From assembly GCA_902797085.1 (NCBI GenBank), contig CADBRM010000048.1, positions 1-33,031 of the forward strand: a stretch of 33,031 bases of DNA. Reading direction: 5' to 3'. Both the position numbers and the translations under genes were made by a program. Each line of letters begins with the position of its first letter. Position 1 is the first letter of the stretch. Positions 24,839 to 33,031 of the stretch are shown in pieces. Below the pieces are notes generated by a model, which saw only the letters and a program-made list of their open reading frames with translations, was not told where the DNA came from and did not search any database. The DNA is from an uncultured Methanobacteriaceae archaeon (lineage in GTDB: Archaea > Methanobacteriota > Methanobacteria > Methanobacteriales > Methanobacteriaceae).

Positions 24839-26116
24839 ATGGATTTAAAAGTAGAAAAAGTTGACCAAATTTCAGGTACAATAAAAGCTCCTGCATCAAA
24901 AAGTTATTCACATAGAGCCTTTATTGCAGCAGCATTGGCAGAGGGGGAATCCATCCTAAGAGACCCATTATATTCGGAGGATACTCTTGCAACATTAGAA
25001 GCATGTGAACAATTAGGTGCTCTGTTCCAAAGATATCCTGATAAATGCATAGTACAAGGTACGGCAGGATATATAAGAACACCAGATAATGTTATTGACG
25101 TAAAAAACTCTGGAACAAGTGTAAGGATACTCAGTAGTGTTGCAGCTATCGCACCAAGAGCTAATTACACGATATTCACGGGTGATGAATCATTAAGAAA
25201 AAGACCAATGCAGCATCTGATTGATGCATTAGAAAATCTTGGTGTGAATATTCACTCATCACAAAGTAATGGAACACCACCAATAATAGTAAAAGGTGGA
25301 TTTGATGGAGGAGAAACGGATATTAAGGGAGATGTAAGTAGTCAATTCATTTCTTCAATAATAATGGCAGCGCCATACTCTAAAAATCCGGTAACACTAA
25401 ATGTTCGTGGAACATTTGTTTCCAAACCATACGTTAACATGACATTATCCGTTATAAGCAAGTTCGGAATAGATTTTGAATATGATACAAGCAATCAACC
25501 GGAATACTCCTCTTATTATATTGAACCACAACGTTATGAATGTGCAGATTACACTATAGAGGGAGATTATTCCTCTGCATCATACATCTTGGCTGTTGCA
25601 AGTATGATACCTTCTGATATCACAATACAAAACCTCTACAAAGACTCAATGCAGGGGGATAAACTAATAGTTGATATTATTCGCAAAATGGGGGTACAAG
25701 TAACAGTTAATGATACTGAAATTCATATTAAAAGCGATGGAAAATTGAAAGCATTTGATGTGGACTTGTCAGATGCACCTGATTTATTACCTACAGTAGC
25801 AGTTCTTATGGCACAGGCAGAAGGAACATCTAAGATAACTGGTGTGGAACATGCCAGATTTAAGGAAACAGATCGTGTACATAACTGTGCAATAGAACTG
25901 GAAAATGTTGGGGTGGAAGTGGAAGAACTACAGGATGGAATAATTATTAAAGGTAATCCTACTGGCGGAAATGTAGATTCTCACATGGATCATCGTATGG
26001 TAATGGCATTTTATGTTCTTGGACTTAAAATAGGTAACATTAGCATTAAAGATGCATCCTGTTATGACATCTCTTTCCCTAACTTTTTGGAAGTAATGAA
26101 TAAAATCACTAACTGA
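24839..26116 (+). CDS. aroA: 3-phosphoshikimate 1-carboxyvinyltransferase (EPSP synthase)
   Basis: 425 residues, full length. It transfers the enolpyruvyl group of phosphoenolpyruvate to shikimate-3-phosphate in the chorismate pathway. The diagnostic motifs are all present: APASKSYSHRA (17-27, substrate Lys/Ser), NSGTSVR (90-96), GDESLRKRPM (115-124), DVSSQF (165-170), SDAPDLLPT (311-319, catalytic Asp), FKETDRV (341-347) and DHRMVMA (384-390). AAGGAG about ten bases before the ATG supports the start. It lies between valS and nth; nth starts nine bases after its stop, so aroA and nth are almost certainly one transcript. Confidence 0.97.
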   Translation: MDLKVEKVDQISGTIKAPASKSYSHRAFIAAALAEGESILRDPLYSEDTLATLEACEQLGALFQRYPDKCIVQGTAGYIRTPDNVIDVKNSGTSVRILSSVAAIAPRANYTIFTGDESLRKRPMQHLIDALENLGVNIHSSQSNGTPPIIVKGGFDGGETDIKGDVSSQFISSIIMAAPYSKNPVTLNVRGTFVSKPYVNMTLSVISKFGIDFEYDTSNQPEYSSYYIEPQRYECADYTIEGDYSSASYILAVASMIPSDITIQNLYKDSMQGDKLIVDIIRKMGVQVTVNDTEIHIKSDGKLKAFDVDLSDAPDLLPTVAVLMAQAEGTSKITGVEHARFKETDRVHNCAIELENVGVEVEELQDGIIIKGNPTGGNVDSHMDHRMVMAFYVLGLKIGNISIKDASCYDISFPNFLEVMNKITN

Positions 26117-26125
26117 GGTAATTGT

Positions 26126-26779
26126 ATGGATGAAAGCATGAAAGGTAATTATTCAACAGAAGAAATAATATTCATTGTTGATGAACTTGAAAGAATATTC
26201 GAACGTAGAACCTTTGAAGATCAAACGCCATATGAGGTATTGGTTAGAACAATCCTATCACAAAGAACCAGGGATGAAAATACTGATAAAGCGACCGAGA
26301 ATCTTTTTAGTGTATATCATACAATGGAAGAAGTTGCAGATGCTCCCGTAGAAGAAATTGCAAAACTTGTTAAACAGGCAGGATTTTATAATGTCAAGGC
26401 AGGCAGAATTAAGGAAGTCTCTAACATATTACTGGAAGAATATGAGGGAGTAGTACCGGATGATTTGAATGAACTGATGAAATTACCTGGTGTTGGACGT
26501 AAAACAGCAAACTGCGTATTGGTATTTGGTTTTCAGGAGGATGCAATACCTGTAGACGTACATGTCCATAGGATATCTAATCGATTGGGGCTGGTTCATA
26601 CAAAAGAACCTGAAGAAACAGAGGAAGTTCTTCGAGAAATAGTTCCACAGGAATATTGGTTACCCATAAATGATTTAATGGTACAATTTGGTCAAAATAT
26701 TTGTAAGCCCATAAATCCACAACACATGCAATGTCCGTTCACAGACCTTTGTGAATTATATAATTCAGAATTAGACTAA
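26126..26779 (+). CDS. nth: Endonuclease III-family DNA glycosylase/AP lyase with a Cys-to-His change at the iron-sulfur motif
   Basis: 217 residues, usual length for Nth. It excises oxidised pyrimidines and cleaves the abasic site. [13 protein letters not shown] (41-53) matches the family core. The helix-hairpin-helix is LPGVGRKTA with catalytic Lys126, and VDVHVHR carries the catalytic Asp144, so it should be a bifunctional glycosylase/lyase. The C-terminal [4Fe-4S] loop normally reads C-x6-C-x2-C-x5-C; here it reads C193-x6-H200-x2-C203-x5-C209, so the second ligand is His. Three Cys plus His could still hold a cluster. GAGGT six bases before the ATG overlaps the aroA stop, showing coupling. 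Paralogous families (MutY, Mig-type glycosylases) are less likely given the intact Lys and Asp. Confidence 0.93.
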   Translation: MDESMKGNYSTEEIIFIVDELERIFERRTFEDQTPYEVLVRTILSQRTRDENTDKATENLFSVYHTMEEVADAPVEEIAKLVKQAGFYNVKAGRIKEVSNILLEEYEGVVPDDLNELMKLPGVGRKTANCVLVFGFQEDAIPVDVHVHRISNRLGLVHTKEPEETEEVLREIVPQEYWLPINDLMVQFGQNICKPINPQHMQCPFTDLCELYNSELD

Positions 26780-26806
26780 TCTCCTTATTTTTATTTTTTT
26801 TAACTT
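26780..26806 (+). terminator. T-tract terminator after nth
   Basis: TTATTTTTATTTTTTTT follows the stop codon within ten bases. An A-run at 26877-26883 gives the facing DHH gene a U-tract on the minus strand. The 147-bp gap holds nothing else I can support. Confidence 0.4.
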
Positions 26807-26926
26807 CTTTAAACTATTTTTATCAACAAAAAGTAAGACATGAAATAATAAATAATAATAAAATATGAAAATTTATAAAAAAATAGAGTTTTAAAAAGGT
26901 AGAGAAATTATATGGAGGTTAGGATA

Positions 26927-28840
26927 TTATCTTTTAAGATTTTTAACCTCTTCAATGAATAAGTTTAATACTTCTTCTTGTAATCCTTCAACAAATTTCA
27001 ATGAACCTGCTACTTCGTGTCCTCCACCATCAGCACCTGCTTGTGGAATTTCTTCCTGGATTTTGGTAATGACATTGTTTAAGTTAAACTCATAGTCATT
27101 TTTAATTACTTCGGTAGCTCTAAGAACTGCAAAGTCTGGTCCATTAGCTAGTGTCATAATAGGTTCATCTTCACTCTTTTCTTGTACAAGTTTATCATGC
27201 ACATATCCTGTAGTTTTTCCAGGGGCTGGGTAAGTGAATTTGTGAGCATATTTTTCTACATCTAATCTGTTAAGTTGGATACCATTATCAAAATAAACTG
27301 TTTCTACATTAGGCATTGCTGCTTTTAGTTGTGTTTCTACACGTTTATCAGATTCGCTCATTAATACATCAAGTAATTCTTCCTGACGTTCCTTGTCTTC
27401 AAGACCTAATATTGTATTCATTACTCCTCTACCATTCATGAATCTTAAGAAGTAAGCTTCAAAGTCAACACAGGTTGCTACTTTGTCAAGATCTTCACGT
27501 GAGTAACCTTCTTCAGCGGCAATTTCAAGGTATCTGTCAACTTCCATACATTCTGCATGGTCACCTACTGCTGCAATACCAGGGAAGTGCCTAATTTCAG
27601 GTCTAACATCAGGGTTAATCATACCGGCAAGTTCTACTGCCAATGCTCCTGCGGTTAACTGTGAATCTCCACCTACGAGGTATGGGTTTACATGTATATC
27701 AACATAATCATCAATTAATGCACGACCATTTTCTACTTCACCAGGATAGTGGTGGTCTACAACTATGGATTCTATTCCATAAACTTTTGAATGTCTGAGT
27801 GCTGCAACATCTTCTTCTGTAGAACCGTTATCAAGTAAAACCAGTAATGGAAGTTTTTGTCCATGACGTTCGGCGTCTTCTAATGCATAGGACAAGTCTT
27901 TTACAACATCTTCTAATTCATAGAATGGTGCTTTACTTGGTGAACGTTTAAAGAAGTGCCATTCAGCATCTGCATCGTTACTTTCTTCCCTAAGTAATGG
28001 AAGTACTGCTTGTTCGACTGCTACTCCTGCACATATACCATCAGCATCAGCGTGGTGGCGTACAAGAATTGATCTGCCATCGAGAATTGCTTTTCTAATT
28101 GCTTTAGCTGCAAGAGCAAGTTTTGGTTTAAGTAATTGTAGAATTTCACTTTCTTCAACCATAACAGAAGTGTCTTCCGGTTCTGCTTTTTTATCCATTG
28201 CGTCTGAAACAATCTTTTTGAAGGTTTCTTCCTCTTCACCGTCTAGTTTTTCAATCAGTTCGGATTCAATTTGAATCTTTCCGCCATGTAATGAAACTTC
28301 ACCTAATATTTCCACTACATCTTCAACTTCTAATTCAGGATACATTCTGACTCCCGGTTCATTGAATGCTGCAGCCCAAGTGATGTCTGTTTCATCACGA
28401 ACAGTGAAGATTGTTGGTCCGCTTGTTTGTTGAATCTGTATAATTTCCCCTTGGATAGCAACGTTACGACCCAGATTATCTTCTGATAAATCAGCAATCT
28501 TTGTTCTTTTAACGTTTCTTTTTACTTTAATGATTTCATAGTCATTACCGTATTTGGTTTTTGAATATGTTAAATCAACGTCCATTTTACCTTTATGCGG
28601 TTTTATTTCGGCGATTTTAACAACTATTTTGTCACCAACTTTTTCTTTAGGATTTCTTGATCTTAATAGTCCGTAAACACTTTTACTAAGACTTACAAAG
28701 AAACCATATTTTTCCACTCTGGTAATGACTCCTTCATAATCACTGCCTATTTCCAGGTCTTCAATTTGACATGAAGGATTTAATACATACACGATAGGTT
28801 TATTATTGCCTTGGTGTGATGTATTTTTATTTTTAGCCAT
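26927..28840 (-). CDS. RecJ-like DHH-family nuclease/phosphoesterase with S1 and OB domains
   Basis: 637 residues. The N-terminal S1 domain is at about 30-95 (YEGVITRVEKYGFFVSLS), and an OB-fold nucleic-acid domain at about 125-198 (VAIQGEIIQIQQTSGPTIF). The DHH catalytic domain carries RHHADADG (261-268), LLDNGS (335-340), VDHHYPGE (361-368) and GDHAE (426-430). The C-terminal DHHA1-type domain ends with GADGGGHEVAG (602-612). All metal-binding Asp/His motifs are intact, so it is probably a manganese-dependent exonuclease or oligonucleotide phosphodiesterase. Euryarchaeal homologues include RecJ-like proteins of DNA repair and the GINS-associated nuclease, and I cannot tell which role applies. 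GGAGAT upstream of the ATG at 28840 supports the start. It lies 26 bases downstream of a membrane-anchored small protein gene, so they are likely co-transcribed. Confidence 0.92.
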   Translation of the reverse strand: MAKNKNTSHQGNNKPIVYVLNPSCQIEDLEIGSDYEGVITRVEKYGFFVSLSKSVYGLLRSRNPKEKVGDKIVVKIAEIKPHKGKMDVDLTYSKTKYGNDYEIIKVKRNVKRTKIADLSEDNLGRNVAIQGEIIQIQQTSGPTIFTVRDETDITWAAAFNEPGVRMYPELEVEDVVEILGEVSLHGGKIQIESELIEKLDGEEEETFKKIVSDAMDKKAEPEDTSVMVEESEILQLLKPKLALAAKAIRKAILDGRSILVRHHADADGICAGVAVEQAVLPLLREESNDADAEWHFFKRSPSKAPFYELEDVVKDLSYALEDAERHGQKLPLLVLLDNGSTEEDVAALRHSKVYGIESIVVDHHYPGEVENGRALIDDYVDIHVNPYLVGGDSQLTAGALAVELAGMINPDVRPEIRHFPGIAAVGDHAECMEVDRYLEIAAEEGYSREDLDKVATCVDFEAYFLRFMNGRGVMNTILGLEDKERQEELLDVLMSESDKRVETQLKAAMPNVETVYFDNGIQLNRLDVEKYAHKFTYPAPGKTTGYVHDKLVQEKSEDEPIMTLANGPDFAVLRATEVIKNDYEFNLNNVITKIQEEIPQAGADGGGHEVAGSLKFVEGLQEEVLNLFIEEVKNLKR

Positions 28841-28866
28841 AATATAATCTCCTATATCCTAAAAAA

Positions 28867-29358
28867 TTATATAAATTTATCAGGATATTGTTGTTCTAAT
28901 AGACTACGTTTGTCTGAATAGTCTTTTGCTTCTTTCATAAGCTGATTTGACCTATCAAAATATGATAAGGCCGTTCTTGGATTACTGTTTACACATGTTA
29001 ATCCGTTGTACAGTTCTACAGTAGCATTAATTTTTAACTCAAGTTCATCGATAGTATAAGTGAAATAATCAATTTGTAATGACTGATTATTTTTTATAGC
29101 CTTGTTTAATGCTGTTTGTGTATGTGTCTTAGTTTTTACATATTCTACATAGGACTCATTGCAATGATAGGATGATTGAGAAAAATTTTTTGTGTTTAAA
29201 TAATCTACTGCAATATTGTATTCGTTGTTTGCTTTTTGTAAATGGTTATTAATATATGGAACTTCAGTATCTGCATTATTAATATCATTGTAATATATTA
29301 ATCCTACAATTATGATTAAAATTAGAATTAAAATTCCTATAATTAATTTTTTATTCAT
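28867..29358 (-). CDS. Membrane-anchored helical protein of unknown function
   Basis: 163 residues from the ATG at 29358, preceded by GGGATG at six bases; an ATG at 29367 overlaps that site and is less likely. Residues about 2-22 form one hydrophobic helix (LIIGILILILIIIVGLIYY) after MNKK, so the protein is anchored at the membrane with the rest outside. The outer part is helical and rich in Asn, Tyr and Lys, with two cysteines (YHCNES and GLTCVNS) that could pair outside the cell. I do not recognise a family. It is upstream of the DHH gene by 26 bases; the two functions have no obvious link, so the arrangement may be incidental. Confidence 0.8.
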   Translation of the reverse strand: MNKKLIIGILILILIIIVGLIYYNDINNADTEVPYINNHLQKANNEYNIAVDYLNTKNFSQSSYHCNESYVEYVKTKTHTQTALNKAIKNNQSLQIDYFTYTIDELELKINATVELYNGLTCVNSNPRTALSYFDRSNQLMKEAKDYSDKRSLLEQQYPDKFI

Positions 29359-29497
29359 AAAAAGCATCCCATTATTTTTATTTAAACAATATATATTTAT
29401 GTTGTTTTTAGTTTAAATACTTGAGAAAAATCAAAAATGTCTTTTGAATAAAAAAAATGTTTAGAAATATGTAAAATTATTAATTAAATTTAGTTAT

Positions 29498-29540
29498 AAA
29501 AAAAGGATTACAAGAAGTATAAAAATTATACTCTTGTAAT
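29498..29540 (-). terminator. Hairpin plus U-tract terminator overlapping the adhesin stop codon
   Basis: On the minus strand the arms 29540-29527 and 29521-29507 pair over 14 bases with one bulge, leaving a short A/T loop, and are followed by CC and seven T. The left arm encodes the last codons of the adhesin gene (Ile-Thr-Arg-Val) and the stop codon sits at its end. Bacterial-style intrinsic hairpins of this quality are uncommon in this window. Confidence 0.7.
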
Positions 29541-32500
29541 GTCAGTTATGGTTGTTCTGTAACCTTCATATACAGTAGTTGCACCAGTTACTAAAGTAAC
29601 ATCATTAAGATTTATTTCTTTTGCTAAACTAATTCTTATGGAGATGATACCGTTGGTTACAGTATAAGTAATTGCGTTACCTAAACTGTTTTTAACAGAA
29701 ACACCATTTAATTTAACATTAACTTTGTTGGTACCTTCAACATTGTTTCCTTTAGAATCTTTTATGTTACCTTTAATTGTAATGGTTTTAGCACTACTAT
29801 CATAAACAATACTTGATGTTTGTATTGTTACAGGTGCTCTTTCAACATTGAATTTTGCATCAGTTGTTGTTTTTACACTAGTGTAGTCAGGGCTAGAGAA
29901 TACAGCGCTAACTGTGTAGTCTCTGACGGTACCGTTTTTGTAAACAGCTGCCATTCCCTTAGGTACTGTATAAGTGTAGGTTGCAACACCATTATTCACT
30001 GTATTTTTGATAGTGTTATTGTTACTATCTTTAATGGTTACACCATTTACTTTAAAGATCACTACAGCTTTTGCATTGTTTGCTGGTGCTTTTGAAGTTT
30101 TAGTATCGGTAACTTTAGCAGTGAATGTGATTGTTCCTTCTTGTTGTTGTTTTGATGGTGAAACACTAACAGTAATAGTAGCGGTTCTTAATGAAATACT
30201 TATTTTACCATCAGTTGTGGTTTTATTTTCACTGTAAGTATTAGTACCACTGTAAGAAGCACTTAAAGTTTTTGCACCGCTAAGACTGGATGTAACGTCA
30301 ATAACAGTTGTTGCTACTCCATTTTTAACTGAAACTTTAATAGGGGAACCGTTTGCTGTTACAGTTTTACCATTTATTTTGAAACATACGTTTCCACCAG
30401 TTACAGCTTTACCTTCAATATCTTTAACATTTGCTGTTAAAGTCATTGTTTCTCCGATAACACCATTAGCATCGTTTACAGTTACAACAGTAGCTGTTTT
30501 AACTACTGGAATGGTGTCTTTGAATACGTTGTTAGAAATTTTTGCGTAATTTCCATCATTGTATATTGTTGCAGAGTATTTTGAAGTAGAAGCGTTAATG
30601 TTGTTTGAAATAGTTACTCCAGTACCATAATTTCTTATGGCATCTCCGGTTGTACCTGCAGTGTTTTGTGTGAATACATTGTTTAATATATTCATGTTGT
30701 TTCCACGAGTGAAAATTGCTCCACCAATGCTTGATGCACTGTTTTTAGTGAAGTTGTTGTAAGTGATATCAGATGATGCTAAATCACCAGCAATTGCTCC
30801 ACCAGATGCATTAGCACTGTTGGAAGTGAAATCGTTTTTGGTGATGGTAATTTTTGTACCAGCATAATTGATAATTGCTCCACCATTGGATTTTGCAGAG
30901 TTTCCACTAATAACATTATTTGAAATTGTTGAATCAGAAGATTGGTAGTTTGCTATAGCTCCACCAGCATTTGATGCAACGTTGTTTGAAATAGTGTTAT
31001 CTGATATGGTTGTTTTTTCAACTTTATTGTTAGCTATTGCTCCACCAAGTTGTCCAGCAACATTGTTTAATATTTTGTTATTTTTAATAGTTGTACCGGT
31101 AGTTCCATCGTTGTAAATACCAGCACCACCGTTTGTTGCTTTGTTGTTGGAAATTTCGTTTCCTGTTACGGTCATTGAATTTCCATTGATGTATAATCCA
31201 GCACCTGAACGACTTGCAGTATTTTCAATGATTTTGTTATTACTTACCATAGAATTGCTACCTCTGATGTATATAGCTCCACCATCGTTGGTAACAGTAT
31301 TTTTAGTAAATTCGTTGTTTGTTACATTGAAATTTTTACCTTCATCGTAAACAGCACCACCAGTTCTTGATGCACTGTTTTCGGTGAATTTGTTTCCATC
31401 AATTAAAACATCGGAACCTTGTGTGAAGATAGCTCCAGCAGTTCTTCCTGCAGTGTTGCTTGTGAAATTATTATTTTTTACAACTGTGTTAGTTGATGTG
31501 GAATATATAACGATTGATCCTCCATCACTGTTTGCTCCTTTAGCAGAGTTCTTTTGGAAGTCATTGTTAGATATTTCAGTTTTTTTATCATTGTTGTTTG
31601 TAATAGCTCCTCCACCACCAGTTGAAACACTGTTTTCGGTGAATTTGTTATTACTAATAACAGTTCCAGTTGTTCTGATGTTTAGTATTGCTCCAGCATC
31701 CACTGCACTGTTTTGTGTAAATGTGTTTCCATCAATTTTTGCGTTGGTACCTTCAACATAAACTGCACCTGCAGATGCTGTTGCAGTATTTTTAGTAAAG
31801 GTATCTTTTGTTACAGTCAAACCGTTTGCAGTATTATATATTGCTCCACCAGTTTGAGCTGAGTTTTGTGTGTATTTGTTGTTTGTTGATGTTAAGCTTG
31901 AACCTTGGTTGTATATTGCTCCACCAAATACTTTTGCTTTGTTGGTAGTAAATTCGCTGTTGGTTACTTTTACTGTAGAGTCAACAGCATATATTGCTCC
32001 ACCAGATGCACTAGCTGCATTGTTGTTAGTGAATTTGGAATTAGAAATATCTACATTACTTTTACGAACATATACTGCTCCACCGTAAGCTGCTTGATTG
32101 TCTTTAAATGTACAATCAGATATTACTAAGTTTCCACCATCTACTTTACAAATTGCTCCTCCAACATCACTTCCGGAGGTTACACCATTTGTAAATATGA
32201 TGTTTTTAAGATTTAAGTTAACATTTGCACCTACGTACATAATTCTTGAACCTTTGTTTCTGTCAATGGTAACTGTTTTACCATCTTGTCCAGAAATAGA
32301 ATATGTACCTGCTGTTGTTAAACCGAGATAATTAGATAATTTATATGTCCCGGCAGCAAGAATGAGGTTTCCACCTTTATCACTTTGGATTTTACTTATT
32401 CCTTTAACAATATCAAAAGGACTGTCTTGAGTACCTTGATTTGAAGAGGAACCAGTAGTAGAGACATAGTAAGTTCCAGCAGATTTTACATCCTTACTTG

Positions 32501-32705
32501 TTGTTTTGTTTAAATTGTCTCCTTTTATGTCAGTTTGAACAGAATTTGTTTCTGTGTCAACCGTATTTTGAATTTCAGTTGTGTCAATAGTTTGAGCATC
32601 TGAAGCAGCACTAACATCATTGTCAGCAGCTGAAACTGCAGATACTGTGAGACAAAGCACTATTAAACTAACAAAAAGAAGTAACATGCTCTTTTTATTT
32701 ATCAT
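29526..32705 (-). CDS. Secreted adhesin-like protein: beta-helix repeats plus Ig-like domains
   Basis: 1059 residues from the ATG at 32705, preceded by GGAGA at eight bases; the TTG at 32720 overlaps that site. MINKKSM and a hydrophobic stretch ending VSAVSA-AD form a signal peptide. After a short Asp/Thr-rich linker, residues about 60-735 contain about 20 rungs of a right-handed beta-helix, each near 25-28 residues and marked by GGAIY followed by SNNxFTxNSA. Residues about 735-1059 hold three Ig-like beta domains (GETMTLTANVKD, GTITFTAKVTD, KTITIKGNIKD). This matches the adhesin-like proteins abundant in gut Methanobacteriales. No C-terminal membrane helix or pseudomurein-binding repeat is visible, so its anchoring is unclear. 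The many plus-strand reading frames within it are repeat shadows. The gene is transcribed divergently from the SRP RNA. Confidence 0.93.
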   Translation of the reverse strand: MINKKSMLLLFVSLIVLCLTVSAVSAADNDVSAASDAQTIDTTEIQNTVDTETNSVQTDIKGDNLNKTTSKDVKSAGTYYVSTTGSSSNQGTQDSPFDIVKGISKIQSDKGGNLILAAGTYKLSNYLGLTTAGTYSISGQDGKTVTIDRNKGSRIMYVGANVNLNLKNIIFTNGVTSGSDVGGAICKVDGGNLVISDCTFKDNQAAYGGAVYVRKSNVDISNSKFTNNNAASASGGAIYAVDSTVKVTNSEFTTNKAKVFGGAIYNQGSSLTSTNNKYTQNSAQTGGAIYNTANGLTVTKDTFTKNTATASAGAVYVEGTNAKIDGNTFTQNSAVDAGAILNIRTTGTVISNNKFTENSVSTGGGGAITNNNDKKTEISNNDFQKNSAKGANSDGGSIVIYSTSTNTVVKNNNFTSNTAGRTAGAIFTQGSDVLIDGNKFTENSASRTGGAVYDEGKNFNVTNNEFTKNTVTNDGGAIYIRGSNSMVSNNKIIENTASRSGAGLYINGNSMTVTGNEISNNKATNGGAGIYNDGTTGTTIKNNKILNNVAGQLGGAIANNKVEKTTISDNTISNNVASNAGGAIANYQSSDSTISNNVISGNSAKSNGGAIINYAGTKITITKNDFTSNSANASGGAIAGDLASSDITYNNFTKNSASSIGGAIFTRGNNMNILNNVFTQNTAGTTGDAIRNYGTGVTISNNINASTSKYSATIYNDGNYAKISNNVFKDTIPVVKTATVVTVNDANGVIGETMTLTANVKDIEGKAVTGGNVCFKINGKTVTANGSPIKVSVKNGVATTVIDVTSSLSGAKTLSASYSGTNTYSENKTTTDGKISISLRTATITVSVSPSKQQQEGTITFTAKVTDTKTSKAPANNAKAVVIFKVNGVTIKDSNNNTIKNTVNNGVATYTYTVPKGMAAVYKNGTVRDYTVSAVFSSPDYTSVKTTTDAKFNVERAPVTIQTSSIVYDSSAKTITIKGNIKDSKGNNVEGTNKVNVKLNGVSVKNSLGNAITYTVTNGIISIRISLAKEINLNDVTLVTGATTVYEGYRTTITDITRV
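30600..32150 (-). repeat. About 20 beta-helix rung repeats coding GGAIY...NNxFTxNSA
   Basis: Degenerate repeats of about 75-84 bp encode the beta-helix rungs. The DNA copies are similar enough to recombine, a known source of length variation in such surface proteins. Boundaries are approximate. Confidence 0.75.
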
Positions 32706-32779
32706 GATAAATGTCTCCAAGAATAATTTGATAATTATCCATATTTCTATTTATGATGTAAATAATAATAAAGTTAACT

Positions 32780-32790
32780 GTATATAATTT
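32780..32790 (-). promoter_or_regulatory. Possible TATA box of the adhesin-like protein gene
   Basis: On the minus strand the sequence reads AAATTATATA, about 75 bases before the ATG at 32705, giving a predicted leader of about 50 bases. The surrounding sequence is very A/T-rich, so the call is weak. Confidence 0.35.
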
Positions 32791-32917
32791 ATTTATTTTG
32801 TAATCTAAATTGTATTTACCCAAAATTTTAAGATTTGAAACATTATTTTTTATTTTATATCAGTTTTGTCAGTTTTTTATAAACTTATTTTTTAAATGAC
32901 TTTGGTTAATACAAACA

Positions 32918-32925
32918 TTTATAAA
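32918..32925 (+). promoter_or_regulatory. TATA box of the SRP RNA gene
   Basis: TTTATAAA lies 25-32 bases upstream of the predicted RNA 5' end at about 32950, the standard archaeal distance. Confidence 0.65.
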
Positions 32926-32949
32926 TGTTAATCATCATAATTTATAATA

Positions 32950-33031
32950 GGCTAGGTTGGGAGGTTAGTGGTCTCTTGTAAGCTCAAATCCTCTATATGG
33001 AGCGACCGAAGTTTTTGGAGAGGCATATTAA
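32950..33031 (+). ncRNA. Signal recognition particle 7S RNA, 5' part (truncated by window end)
   Basis: The sequence begins GGCTAGGTTGGGAGGTTAG, and TGTAA at 32977-32981 followed by AGCTC matches the 5' Alu-domain layout of archaeal 7S RNA (GGCUAGGCCGGGGGGUU...UGUAA in relatives). The G/C content jumps relative to the flanking DNA, as expected for a structured RNA. Only about the first 82 of roughly 300 bases are inside the window. The RNA guides ribosomes making secreted and membrane proteins to the translocon together with SRP19 and SRP54. The exact 5' end is estimated from the TATA box and family pattern. Confidence 0.88.

Noticed and set aside
26912-26962. Possible 16-residue plus-strand peptide starting MEVRIL
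   Set aside because: It has only a weak ribosome site and mostly overlaps the end of the DHH gene on the other strand; no support for a real gene.
31384-31761. Plus-strand open frames across the adhesin gene, up to 125 residues
   Set aside because: They are opposite-strand readings of the repetitive beta-helix; their repeated hydrophobic APP-type strings are the antisense of GGAIY rungs.

Overview
The window is A/T-rich archaeal DNA, most likely from a gut methanogen of the Methanobacteriales (Methanosphaera or a close Methanobrevibacter relative). The grounds are the archaeal 7S/SRP RNA entering at the right edge, a large Asn/Thr-rich beta-helix adhesin-like protein, archaeal-type promoters, an archaeal RecJ-like DHH protein with S1 and OB domains, and archaeal-type valS/aroA/nth neighbours. 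The species is inferred, not proven.

Bases 1-21956 are a surface-glycan biosynthesis island made of short opposed operons. Plus strand (1-2748): the tail of a heptad-repeat coiled-coil protein, then a coiled-coil glycosyltransferase. Minus strand (7131-2752): an SGNH-like pseudoenzyme, an SGNH hydrolase, a tandem GT2 protein and a small coiled-coil protein. Minus strand (12648-7222): a giant protein with three GT2-like units and a TagF/TagB-type C-terminal domain. Plus strand (12915-13706): a hexapeptide-repeat acyltransferase. Minus strand (17063-13758): a second DDD-type glycosyltransferase followed by a second pseudoenzyme/SGNH hydrolase pair. Plus strand (17634-21956): four tightly packed GT2-type genes. 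A 375-bp mobile-element relic, with inverted ends and a perfect 8-bp target duplication, sits between the last two operons.

Bases 22153-26779 are housekeeping genes on the plus strand: valS, aroA and nth. On the minus strand lie a membrane-anchored small protein with the RecJ-like DHH gene (29358-26927), then the secreted adhesin-like protein (32705-29526). The SRP RNA starts at about 32950 and is cut by the window end.

Taken together, the island looks able to build a glycan or polyol-phosphate polymer from nucleotide-activated precursors (GT2 and TagF-like domains), to decorate it with acyl groups (hexapeptide acyltransferase) and perhaps to trim or transfer those groups (SGNH hydrolases). 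The most unusual point is the twice-occurring, tightly coupled pair of an SGNH hydrolase and a homologous protein that has lost the catalytic Ser and His. This co-occurs with GT2 units that have lost their DxD motifs, so pairing of active and inactive domains is a theme of the locus. The functional model is inference; the motifs and gene arrangement are seen directly.
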